This document shows positions 1-5,900 of a stretch of 7,859 nucleotides of DNA, piece by piece (the first letter of the stretch is position 1; each line of letters opens with the position of its first letter). Source of the stretch: JBAWZR01 sp037142915 (lineage in GTDB: Bacteria > Patescibacteriota > Minisyncoccia > Moranbacterales > UBA1568); contig JBAWZR010000049.1 of NCBI GenBank assembly GCA_037142915.1, positions 1 through 7,859 of the forward strand. The letters run 5' to 3'. The position numbers and the translations under genes are program-made. The notes under the pieces were generated by a model that made no database searches, was not told where the DNA came from, and saw only the letters and a program-made list of their open reading frames with translations.

Positions 1-506
1 CTGATCATATTTTTGATACCGGTCGGGTCGGGCACCTGGTAAAATTCGAAATGTTCTTGCTCGCCGGCGGTCTGGACGGAGACATTGCCGAAATTAAGAA
101 TGCTCGGGATGACGCCGATGACCTCGCTCGTCACATCTTGAATCTTGTCGATTTGTAACTCACTGATTTCGCGGACGAACATACCCTTTTGCTCGATATT
201 GATGATGCGTCGGTTGGTGACGATCCAGACATCGAACCAGACATCGATCCAAAGGAAAAAGAAGAAGAGCCAGATGAAAAGAATGAGGGTGTTGACGAGG
301 AAATCGACGAGTTGTGAATTGATGAGCGTGGTGATGTCGATGGAAAACCAAAATAAGGAAAATGATCCAAACACAAGCACGAGCCCGGCGAAGATGAGTC
401 CAAGGAAATGAACGAGGATATTGAACCAGTGACGATGAATAATGAGGAGTATTTCCTCGTCATCTCGTTGCCCGATGAAATGATAGTTGGCGTAACGTTT
501 GTGCAT
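1..506 (-). CDS. Membrane-anchored bacterial PH-domain protein (partial, C-terminus off window)
   Basis: The first 168 residues are present; the frame is open to the window edge. Reading the minus strand from the ATG at 506 gives a polar N-terminus with an RDDEE stretch (about residues 14-18), a hydrophobic helix at about 28-53, a second very aromatic helix at about 67-88, and then a beta-rich segment with WIVTNRRIINIEQKG at about 94-108, followed by EISELQIDKIQDVTSEV at about 113-129 and SILNFGNVSVQTAG at about 135-148. This order, two transmembrane helices followed by 'TNRRI..G.F.R....I..I..V' and 'GNV.V.T', is typical of the bacterial PH family (bPH_2, YdbS-like). It should sit in the cytoplasmic membrane with the PH domain inside; its ligand is unknown. 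The start lies 2 nt after the stop of the upstream membrane ORF, so the two are probably translated from one message. There is no clear Shine-Dalgarno sequence. Confidence 0.85.
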   Translation of the reverse strand, partial: MHKRYANYHFIGQRDDEEILLIIHRHWFNILVHFLGLIFAGLVLVFGSFSLFWFSIDITTLINSQLVDFLVNTLILFIWLFFFFLWIDVWFDVWIVTNRRIINIEQKGMFVREISELQIDKIQDVTSEVIGVIPSILNFGNVSVQTAGEQEHFEFYQVPDPTGIKNMI

Positions 507-508
507 AA

Positions 509-736
509 TTATAAAGTCAGACCGATAGAAGTGAAGATTTTATTCCACGGAATGGCAAGAAAAAGTAATGCATTGGCGAGGATGAGGATGCTGGTTACTG
601 CGACGAAAAGAAGCACCGCCAGCGAGGCGAGACTTCGGTTGAAGGAATAGCGGATGAAATGAAATACGATAAAACCTGCCGCGATGATGTAGCTCAAGAA
701 GAGCAGTCCGTAGCCGACCAAGAGCAGTTGCCGCAT
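509..736 (-). CDS. Small two-helix membrane protein, unknown function
   Basis: This ORF encodes 75 residues made almost entirely of two hydrophobic helices, at about residues 3-28 and 36-62, joined by a short basic turn (HFIRYSFNRS). The tail is short (IPWNKIFTSIGLTL). I recognise no family. It is placed 36 nt downstream of ruvB and 2 nt upstream of the PH-domain protein on the same strand, which suggests co-transcription and perhaps a physical partnership with the PH protein in the membrane. The start is the first ATG after the ruvB stop; no ribosome site is visible, the leader being rich in T. The hydrophobic pattern and tight packing argue for a real gene, but the lack of a recognisable homologue keeps confidence moderate. 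Confidence 0.65.
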   Translation of the reverse strand: MRQLLLVGYGLLFLSYIIAAGFIVFHFIRYSFNRSLASLAVLLFVAVTSILILANALLFLAIPWNKIFTSIGLTL

Positions 737-766
737 AGGAATAAAAAGAAATGATTTGCTATCTCT

Positions 767-775
767 ATTGTATCA
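767..775 (-). promoter_or_regulatory. Possible extended -10 promoter for the membrane-protein pair
   Basis: The minus strand reads TGATACAAT, an extended -10 (TGn plus TACAAT) whose TG comes from the ruvB stop codon. A start of transcription near 760 would leave a leader of about 24 nt before the ATG at 736. No -35 hexamer is seen at 17 bp upstream, so this is only a weak call; read-through from ruvB is equally possible. Confidence 0.35.
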
Positions 776-1783
776 CAATAATTTGTCCTGGTGGTTTTCC
801 GGTGGAGTGATGTCGAGGTGTTGGTAGGCTCGGGGTGTGACGACCCGACCACGCGGGGTGCGTTCGAGAAAACCGATCTGGATGAGATAGGGTTCATACA
901 CATCTTCGATGGTCTGTGTTTCCTCACTGGTCATAGCGGCGATGGTCTGGAGTCCGACAGGGCCACCGCGAAACTTCTCGATGATGGCACGGAGGAGGTG
1001 GCGGTCGGTCGGCTCGAGTCCGAGTTCGTCGATTTCGAGGAGGGTGAGTGCTTCGCGGGCGACGGCAGGCGTGACGAGGGGATAGTCATTCATCTGGGCG
1101 TAGTCACGGACGCGTTTGAGGATACGGTTGGCGACCCGTGGGGTCTGGCGACTCGTGGCGGCGATGATGTCGGCGGCTTCGGGCTCGATGGCGATGTCGA
1201 GGATGCGCCCCGAGCGTTTGATGATGTGTGAGATTTCTGGGTGCGTGTAAAACTCGAGTCGGTGAATGGAACCGAAACGGTTGCGCAATGGATTGGAAAT
1301 AGAACCGAGGCGCGTGGTCGCACCGATGAGCGTGAAGCGTGGGAGGTCGAGCTGGATGGTGCGCGCCGATGGACCCTTGCCGATGATGATGTCGAGTTTG
1401 TAATCCTCCATCGCGGGGTAGAGGACTTCCTCGATGAGCTTGTTGAGTCGGTGGATCTCGTCGATGAAAAGTATGTCGCCGTCTTGGAGGTTGGTGAGGA
1501 TGGAGCCGAAGTCGCCCACGCGTTCGATGGCCGGGCCGCTTGTCACTTTGATATTCACACCCAACTCTTTGGCAATGATATGCGAGAGGGTGGTCTTGCC
1601 GAGTCCCGCCGGACCATAGAGGAGGACATGTTCGATAGGCTCCTCACGTTTCTTCGCCGCTTGAATGAGGATGTTGAGATTCATTTTGATTTTCTCTTGC
1701 CCGATGTACTCCGCAAAGGCTTGCGGGCGGAGCGTCGTGTCGAGTACGGAGTCGTCGAGGATTTCGGTGGATGTGGTGAGCAT
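773..1783 (-). CDS. ruvB: Holliday junction branch migration ATPase RuvB
   Basis: RuvB is the hexameric ring motor that pumps DNA through RuvA-bound Holliday junctions during recombinational repair. The 336-residue product has the usual family length. Visible parts in order are a start region ending in LRPQAFAEYIGQ (about residues 18-29), Walker A GPAGLGKT (57-64), Walker B LFIDEIH (105-111), the sensor/arginine-finger stretch GATTRLGSISNPLRNRFG (about 154-171), the sensor-2 segment QTPRVANR (213-220), and the C-terminal winged-helix segment GFLERTPRGRVVTPRAYQHL (304-323) that binds DNA. All catalytic motifs look intact. The start ATG at 1783 fits the family N-terminus, though no Shine-Dalgarno sequence precedes it. 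ruvA and ruvC are not in this window. The downstream membrane genes are probably unrelated passengers. Confidence 0.97.
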   Translation of the reverse strand: MLTTSTEILDDSVLDTTLRPQAFAEYIGQEKIKMNLNILIQAAKKREEPIEHVLLYGPAGLGKTTLSHIIAKELGVNIKVTSGPAIERVGDFGSILTNLQDGDILFIDEIHRLNKLIEEVLYPAMEDYKLDIIIGKGPSARTIQLDLPRFTLIGATTRLGSISNPLRNRFGSIHRLEFYTHPEISHIIKRSGRILDIAIEPEAADIIAATSRQTPRVANRILKRVRDYAQMNDYPLVTPAVAREALTLLEIDELGLEPTDRHLLRAIIEKFRGGPVGLQTIAAMTSEETQTIEDVYEPYLIQIGFLERTPRGRVVTPRAYQHLDITPPENHQDKLL

Positions 1784-1821
1784 AAATAGTTGTAGTGATA
1801 CCGATTCGACTTATTTTTTCG

Positions 1822-1907
1822 TGTCATCCCGCACTTGATGCGGGATCCAGCATTCGCATTTATATTGTAAAAACCAACCTGGATCCCGGGTCGAGCCCGG
1901 GATGACA
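1822..1907. repeat. Composite inverted repeat of REP/MITE-like dispersed type
   Basis: Two arms face each other: 1822-1850 begins TGTCATCCCG and ends GGGATCCAG, and 1879-1907 is its inverted copy, matching at 24 of 29 positions, with the differences confined to the arm centre. Each arm is itself a small hairpin (CCCGCA/TGCGGG on the left, CCCGGG/CCCGGG on the right), so the unit can fold as one long stem or as two hairpins. The 28 bp between the arms are AT-rich. From general knowledge, repeats of the form TGTCATCCCG...CGGGATCCAG are scattered through many bacterial genomes, and their spurious translations (SSRARPGIQ, GSRIKCGMT) are often over-annotated as small proteins. No transposase is present. 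Confidence 0.8.
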
Positions 1908-1912
1908 AATGC

Positions 1913-1941
1913 TAAAATACCCGCTATCTTTAGGTATTTTA
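1913..1941. repeat. 9-bp perfect inverted repeat upstream of the ncRNA promoter
   Basis: TAAAATACC (1913-1921) and GGTATTTTA (1933-1941) form a perfect stem around an 11-nt centre. It ends 7 bp before the -35 hexamer of the promoter at 1949, so it could be an operator for that promoter. It lacks a following T-run on either strand, so I do not call it a terminator. Confidence 0.5.
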
Positions 1942-1948
1942 CACCGAC

Positions 1949-1977
1949 TTGACAAAAAAAGAAAGCCGTGCTAGGAT
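1949..1977 (+). promoter_or_regulatory. Strong sigma-70-type promoter of the structured RNA
   Basis: A perfect -35 TTGACA (1949-1954) is followed after exactly 17 bp by TAGGAT (1972-1977), which keeps the key first, second and last bases of the -10 and also its fifth. Transcription should begin near 1984. This is one of the best promoters in the window, and no ORF begins within 230 bp, which points to an RNA product. Confidence 0.8.
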
Positions 1978-1983
1978 AGAGTG

Positions 1984-2186
1984 TTGTCGTTTAAAAAGCA
2001 TCTCATAATCTGTAGACACTTGGGGCGTCCTATCTTTTCGCCTCAAGCTTGGGGGTCGTCGAAGCATCCGTGCTTCTTAGTCCAGATCGGGCAGGGTGGT
2101 TTCGGCTGCGCTGTTCCTCGACACGGCTCCTTCCCCGGGGGTTCTTGATTCCCGGACTTGTCTACAGATTAAGGGATGTTTTTTTT
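1984..2186 (+). ncRNA. Candidate structured RNA of about 200 nt, family unknown
   Basis: The predicted transcript is closed by a long-range helix: 1999-2018 pairs with 2159-2178 over 20 positions with only one G-U pair and one A-A mismatch; the inner 12 bp (AATCTGTAGACA with TGTCTACAGATT) are perfect. Eight T (2179-2186) follow at once, so the closing helix also serves as the terminator. Inside are hairpins 2019-2027/2039-2047 (9 bp, one G-U, 11-nt loop), 2061-2066/2071-2076 (6 bp, UCCG tetraloop), 2110-2114/2123-2127 (5 bp) and 2135-2139/2151-2155 (5 bp); alternative pairings exist in the G-rich parts. Length and end-to-end closure recall 6S RNA, but the multi-hairpin interior does not give the simple rod with a central bubble. 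I see no tmRNA, SRP or RNase P signature. It may instead be a leader controlling the ORF that starts 29 nt after the T-run. Confidence 0.7.
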
Positions 2187-2215
2187 GTTAACTTAACAAC
2201 AATGTGGGGTGAGTT

Positions 2216-2401
2216 ATGTATTGGTTAAAGATGATGGCGGAAGTATTGTGTCCGTCCGGAGAAGAAAGTCTTGGCGACGTGAAGCAATTGGAAACTGTTC
2301 TCCGTGAAGGTGGTACTTCTTTGGAAGGCTTAAGCCAGAAAGGTTTGGAAACATATACGTTTCCCACCGTCGAACGGACGAATCAAAAATATAAGAAATG
2401 A
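2216..2401 (+). CDS. Orphan small protein, 61 residues, downstream of the structured RNA
   Basis: The ORF runs from an ATG preceded by GGGGTGA (2206-2212), which matches the GGTGA end of the anti-SD complement and puts the core at a canonical distance. The product is soluble and mixed-charge: an N-terminal MYWLKMMAEVL that could be an amphipathic helix, a middle with acidic and glycine-rich stretches (GEESLGDVKQ, REGGTSLEG) and a basic end (NQKYKK). There is no signal peptide or full membrane span, and I recognise no family. A good intrinsic terminator lies 42 nt after the stop. I see no separate promoter between the T-run at 2186 and the ATG, so expression probably depends on read-through from the promoter at 1949. 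Ribosome site, position and terminator support a real gene; the lack of homology keeps confidence moderate. Confidence 0.55.
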   Translation: MYWLKMMAEVLCPSGEESLGDVKQLETVLREGGTSLEGLSQKGLETYTFPTVERTNQKYKK

Positions 2402-2443
2402 TAATGAGGGATGGATGAGTTGTTGAGCACAGGGAAGTGCGAG

Positions 2444-2477
2444 ACCTATCAATGCACAATGCAATGATAGGTTTTTT
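2444..2477 (+). terminator. Intrinsic terminator after the 61-residue ORF
   Basis: ACCTATCA (2444-2451) pairs with TGATAGGT (2465-2472); inside, after an A-A mismatch, TGCA pairs with TGCA around a 3-nt loop. Six T (2472-2477) follow. This is a textbook rho-independent terminator on the plus strand. Confidence 0.88.
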
Positions 2478-2494
2478 GTTGTGAAAAAAAGAAT

Positions 2495-2555
2495 AAAAAA
2501 AATAGCGACCCCAGTATTTTCTCATGATTGTAGTTGAGAGAAATACCGGAATCGC
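2495..2555 (-). terminator. Intrinsic terminator of the minus-strand 68-residue gene
   Basis: Read on the minus strand, GCGA (2555-2552) pairs with TCGC (2508-2505), enclosing a stem built on GTATTT/AAATAC and continuing through CTCTCA/TGAGA with one bulge; the tract TATTTTTTTT follows directly (U-tract at 2502-2495), and a second T-run lies just beyond. It lies about 50 nt after the stop at 2608 and faces the plus-strand terminator. Confidence 0.75.
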
Positions 2556-2561
2556 GTTTGG

Positions 2562-2594
2562 ATTGCCTGCTTTATTGTGTTGAGGCAATTTTTT
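2562..2594 (+). terminator. Second plus-strand terminator, with no obvious gene of its own
   Basis: ATTGCCT (2562-2568) pairs perfectly with AGGCAAT (2583-2589) around a 14-nt loop and runs into six T (2589-2594). On the minus strand no T-run follows the stem, so it works only for plus-strand transcripts. It may be a back-up for the terminator at 2444-2477, or may end a short plus-strand RNA that starts after 2480. Confidence 0.65.
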
Positions 2595-2607
2595 GTGGAT
2601 TCTGTTA

Positions 2608-2814
2608 TCAGTCGGTATGACTGGGACTCGGAGAATAGTGAGTTTTAACAGAAGTGAATATTCGTCTGCCCTTATAGTATTCCACGGAGCCAATTTGGCT
2701 TTTCGCGGTTGTTGTTATCATGTACTGTTCTGTTTGTTGTTCTTGTGGAACCAGCTCTTCATGATGTATCGCCGCGCCGTGTTTTACCGGCAGTATGGAA
2801 CTTGCCTGGTGCAT
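2608..2814 (-). CDS. Orphan small protein, 68 residues, own promoter and terminator
   Basis: The ATG at 2814 is preceded by a perfect AGGAGG (2825-2820) with 5-nt spacing, the best ribosome site in the window; a longer in-frame reading back to 2943 would start inside the promoter and is rejected. The product begins MHQASSILPVKHGAAIHHEE, continues through a Gln-rich acidic middle (VPQEQQTEQ) and a Thr/Lys part, and ends in a basic-aromatic segment (VEYYKGRRIF) and a Ser/Pro tail. Four histidines lie in the first 18 residues (positions 2, 12, 17, 18), with no cysteine. There is no membrane span or signal peptide, and I recognise no family. Promoter, structured leader, ribosome site, ORF and terminator form a complete free-standing unit, so expression is likely even though the protein is unknown. 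An alternative is that the leader RNA is the functional part. Confidence 0.6.
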   Translation of the reverse strand: MHQASSILPVKHGAAIHHEELVPQEQQTEQYMITTTAKSQIGSVEYYKGRRIFTSVKTHYSPSPSHTD

Positions 2815-2819
2815 GATAT

Positions 2820-2825
2820 CCTCCT
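2820..2825 (-). promoter_or_regulatory. Consensus Shine-Dalgarno site that fixes the start of the 68-residue ORF
   Basis: The minus strand reads AGGAGG, then ATATC, then ATG. This exact site with ideal spacing selects the ATG at 2814 over the upstream in-frame codons, and it stands out because the conserved genes nearby lack such sites. Confidence 0.85.
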
Positions 2826-2908
2826 CGGTCTCTTTACGAGACGGTGGGTTTCCTTGCCAATGTGAATCAGCAAGGGGTTGAAGAATGAAAAAGGATCTTT
2901 CACTCAAC
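2826..2908 (-). promoter_or_regulatory. Structured 5' leader with three hairpins
   Basis: Between the predicted transcription start (about 2908) and the ribosome site, the minus-strand RNA can form three successive hairpins: GTTGA/TCAAC with an inner TGAAA/TTTCA (2908-2877), CCTTGC/GCAAGG with a 12-nt loop (2875-2852), and GTCTC/GAGAC with a GTAAA loop (2842-2828). The last ends only two bases before the AGGAGG. The set could be a cis-regulatory leader controlling access to the ribosome site. I recognise no known riboswitch class in it. Confidence 0.45.
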
Positions 2909-2914
2909 AAATAC

Positions 2915-2943
2915 AGCCTATAAGAAAAGACAGGCTTTGTCAA
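2915..2943 (-). promoter_or_regulatory. Sigma-70-type promoter of the 68-residue gene
   Basis: The minus strand carries a perfect -35 TTGACA (2943-2938), a 17-bp spacer and TAGGCT (2920-2915), close to the TAGGAT of the ncRNA promoter at 1972. The -35 sits 18 bp after the stop codon of the ATPase gene and forms the right half of a small inverted repeat, TGTCA-N8-TGACA (2938-2955). No terminator is seen between the ATPase gene and this promoter, so some read-through from upstream is possible. Confidence 0.7.
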
Positions 2944-2961
2944 GCGGTGCTGACAATAGTT

Positions 2962-5900
2962 TTATTCCACCACACGGAAGGCTTCTTCGAACGGAGTCTC
3001 GCCTTCGAGGACGCGGAGGAGAGCATCGTGGAGCATCGTCATCATACCGCTCTTGATAGCTTGATCTTGGACTTCGATGGCGAGTGCGCCGCGGGCGATG
3101 AGGTCTTGGATATCGCGATCGAAGACGAGCGTTTCCGAAACGGGGATCCGTCCTTTGTAACCGGTGTTGTGGCACTCCGGACAGCCGACTGCTTTGTGGG
3201 CATTGCGTGCGGTGGTGAGATTCTTGTATTGCGGTGGGAGATTTTCGAGACGTTTTTCGATGGTGGCGAGTTGTTCGGCCGTGAGGTCAATGGGTTGTTT
3301 GCAATGGATACATAGGCGACGCACGAGACGCTGTGCCATGAAGAGGGCTGCGCCATTGACGATGTCGTCGGGTGTGACACCGAACATCAGGAGTCGCGGT
3401 GTGGCACCGGCAGCATTGTTGGTGTGGAGCGATGAGATGACGAGGTGACCGGTGAGTGATGCCTGGAGCGCGGCTTGAGCCGTCTCTTCATCGCGGATTT
3501 CACCCACCATAACGATATCGGGGTTTTGGCGCATCAGGGCGCGGAGGGCACTGACGAAATCATACCCCTCCTCTTCGTTGATTTGGGTTTGGAGGATGCC
3601 GGGCAATTGGTATTCGATCGGATCCTCGATGGTGATGATTTTCAGTTCCGGGGAATTGATATGTTGGAGTACGCTGTAGAGCGTCGTGGTTTTGCCACTG
3701 CCAGTGGGACCAGTATTTAAGATGAGTCCATTGGATTTACTAGCGGCGATGAGGAGACGGTCGAGGTTTTCTTGGCGTAAACCGATGGCATCGATCTTGA
3801 GGGCGACGGCACCTTGGTTCAGGAGTCGCATCACGACGGTTTCGCCGTAGCCGCCGAGGATGATCGAGACGCGGATGTCGATAGAACTCACGCCGACGGT
3901 TTCGGGTACGGTTTCGAAACGGATACTGAAACGACTGTCTTTCACGCCGGCACGGACTTCGGATTTGAGCGCACTCAAAAGTTTGATCTCACCGAGAATC
4001 TGCGGGTATTCATTGAGTGGGAGTTCGGCGACGGTGTGGAGGATGCCGTCCATTCGAAAACGGATGAGCACGGTGTTGGCGGTTGGCTCAATATGGATAT
4101 CACCCGCGTTGGAGAGTGCGGCGCTGGCGAAAATTCGTCGGAGCGTCTCGTTGCTCGCATTCGTGCGATATTCGAATGATTTTCCGCTTGCCATGGTTTG
4201 CTCGACTTCTTGGATCGTTTCCGTGTCGATGGTGAAGGATCGTGCGAGGGTTTGCTCCATCAATTTTTCGTAGATTTCTTTGAGGAATTCGCCTTCGCCG
4301 GTGACGCGCCAGACTTCTTCGAGCGAGGTGATACCAGTGATAGCCTTTAGGATACCGTCCTGTGTCATTGTGACCATCCCGTCTTCGAGGGCGACGCGCG
4401 TGATGTCGTTTTCACCACCCAATTCCACGATGAGCTTTTCGATATTCTCGTTGATAGTGAGGACTTCGAAAATCCCGATCCGACCCTTGTAACCGGTGTG
4501 ATTGCATTGATCGCATCCGTTGGATTGGTAGAGGACTTTGATGTCGTTCGGGACTTCTACTTTGGCTTTGGGTGAGATGAGAGAGAGGATTTCTTTGAGG
4601 GAATCGATGGTTTCTTTGGCGGGTTCGTAGTTTGTCTTGCAGTGTTTGCAGAGTTGACGTACGAGGCGTTGTGCCATGAAGGCATTGACCGCGGGAGCGA
4701 TGAGTGTCGGTTTGACACCCATTTCGACGAGACGGGGGATGGCACCAGCAGCGTTGTTGGTGTGGAGTGTGGAGAGAACGAGGTGACCGGTGAGCGCAGC
4801 ATTGATGGCGATGTCGGCAGTTTCATCATCGCGGATTTCACCCACGAGGATCACATCGGGATCTTGACGGACGATGGAGCGTAAACCCTTGGCGAAGGTG
4901 TAGGCTTGACCCTTGGACACTTCGGTTTGTGAAATGCCATCGATCTGGTATTCGATTGGATCCTCGATGGTGATGATCTTGGTCTTGGTATCGTTCAATT
5001 TATTCAAGAGCGCATAGAGCGTCGTGGTCTTGCCACTACCGGTCGGACCAGTGGTCATGATGAGACCGTTGGGTTTGGCGATGGCTTTGCGCACCTGTTC
5101 ATAGGCGAGGCCGGTCAGTCCGAGTACTTCGACATCGAGCGCTGTGCCTTTTTGGCTGAGTAATCGCATCACGATACTCTCGCCGTGATTGCCGGGGATG
5201 ATCGAGACACGGACATCGAGGCGCTCTTCATTGAAAAAAATCGAAAATCGACCATCTTGGGCGGAGTCGCGGATATTGATTTTCATCTTGCCCATCATTT
5301 TGACGCGGGAGAGGATGAGCGGGTAGAGGTGCATCGGTATGCGACCGATGTCCTGGAGCACGCCGTCGATGCGATACCGGATGCGGACTTTTTGGTTATC
5401 CTCAGGTTCGAAATGGACATCGCTGGCCTGGAATTTGATCGCTCCCGTGAGGAGGGTCTGGAGTGCTTCCGTGGTGGGCATATCATCGATGCCCTTGCGG
5501 ATGGCCATCAATCCACCGAAGTCTTTTTCAAATTGAGTGAGCGAATCACCGGTCAAGGAAATCTTGTAGGCCTCGAGAACATCGAGCAGTGTGTGTTTTT
5601 TGTAGGTTGACCAGGTGCGCTCGATGGAGGATTGGGAAGCGACATAGTATCGTGGAACGAGCTTGCGATCGTCGGCGAAGCTTTGGACGAAGGCTTTGGC
5701 TTTTTCGTTATCGGGGTGGAGCAGGGCGATGCGGAGGTTGACGCCTTTTTTCTGAAAGCAGGCGAAGCCGAGTCGTCGAGCGTCTTCCTCGGGGAAAACG
5801 AGGACATCGTCATGATCGACGGGAAAAATATGAAGATCGATATAGGGGAGTCCTGACTCACGTGCCATTCGGGAAGCTTGGTTTTCTGCTGAGCCAGCAT

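Noticed and set aside
131..463. A serine-rich 110-codon minus-strand frame
   Set aside because: It is a shifted reading of the PH-domain gene; the true frame gives two helices and the PH motifs.
791..1789. Long plus-strand open frames (146 and 182 codons) opposite ruvB
   Set aside because: They are antisense shadows caused by codon bias; ruvB on the minus strand is complete and diagnostic.
1681..1908. A 75-codon minus-strand frame translating the inverted repeat
   Set aside because: It is the familiar spurious peptide of this repeat type and overlaps the start of ruvB in another frame.
1913..1941. The 9-bp inverted repeat as a terminator
   Set aside because: No T-run follows the stem on either strand; an operator-like role is more plausible but unproven.
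1984..2186. tmRNA, SRP RNA or RNase P RNA as identity of the structured RNA
   Set aside because: No CCA-ended acceptor-like end or tag frame, no SRP apical loop motif, no RNase P core motifs such as GAGGAAAGTCC are present.
2214..2693. A 159-codon open frame on the minus strand
   Set aside because: It runs antisense through the 61-residue ORF, through both facing terminators and overlaps the better-supported 68-residue ORF; no ribosome site or recognisable motif.
2593..2865. A 90-codon open frame on the plus strand
   Set aside because: It is antisense to the 68-residue ORF that has promoter, AGGAGG and terminator; its starting ATG has no ribosome site and lies just after a plus-strand terminator.
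2815..2943. A 43-residue N-terminal extension of the 68-residue protein
   Set aside because: Its start codon would lie in the -35 hexamer of the promoter, and the ideal AGGAGG selects the ATG at 2814.
2878..5610. Several plus-strand open frames of 121-145 codons opposite the tandem ATPase gene
   Set aside because: Antisense shadows in a strongly biased gene; no ribosome sites, no recognisable domains.
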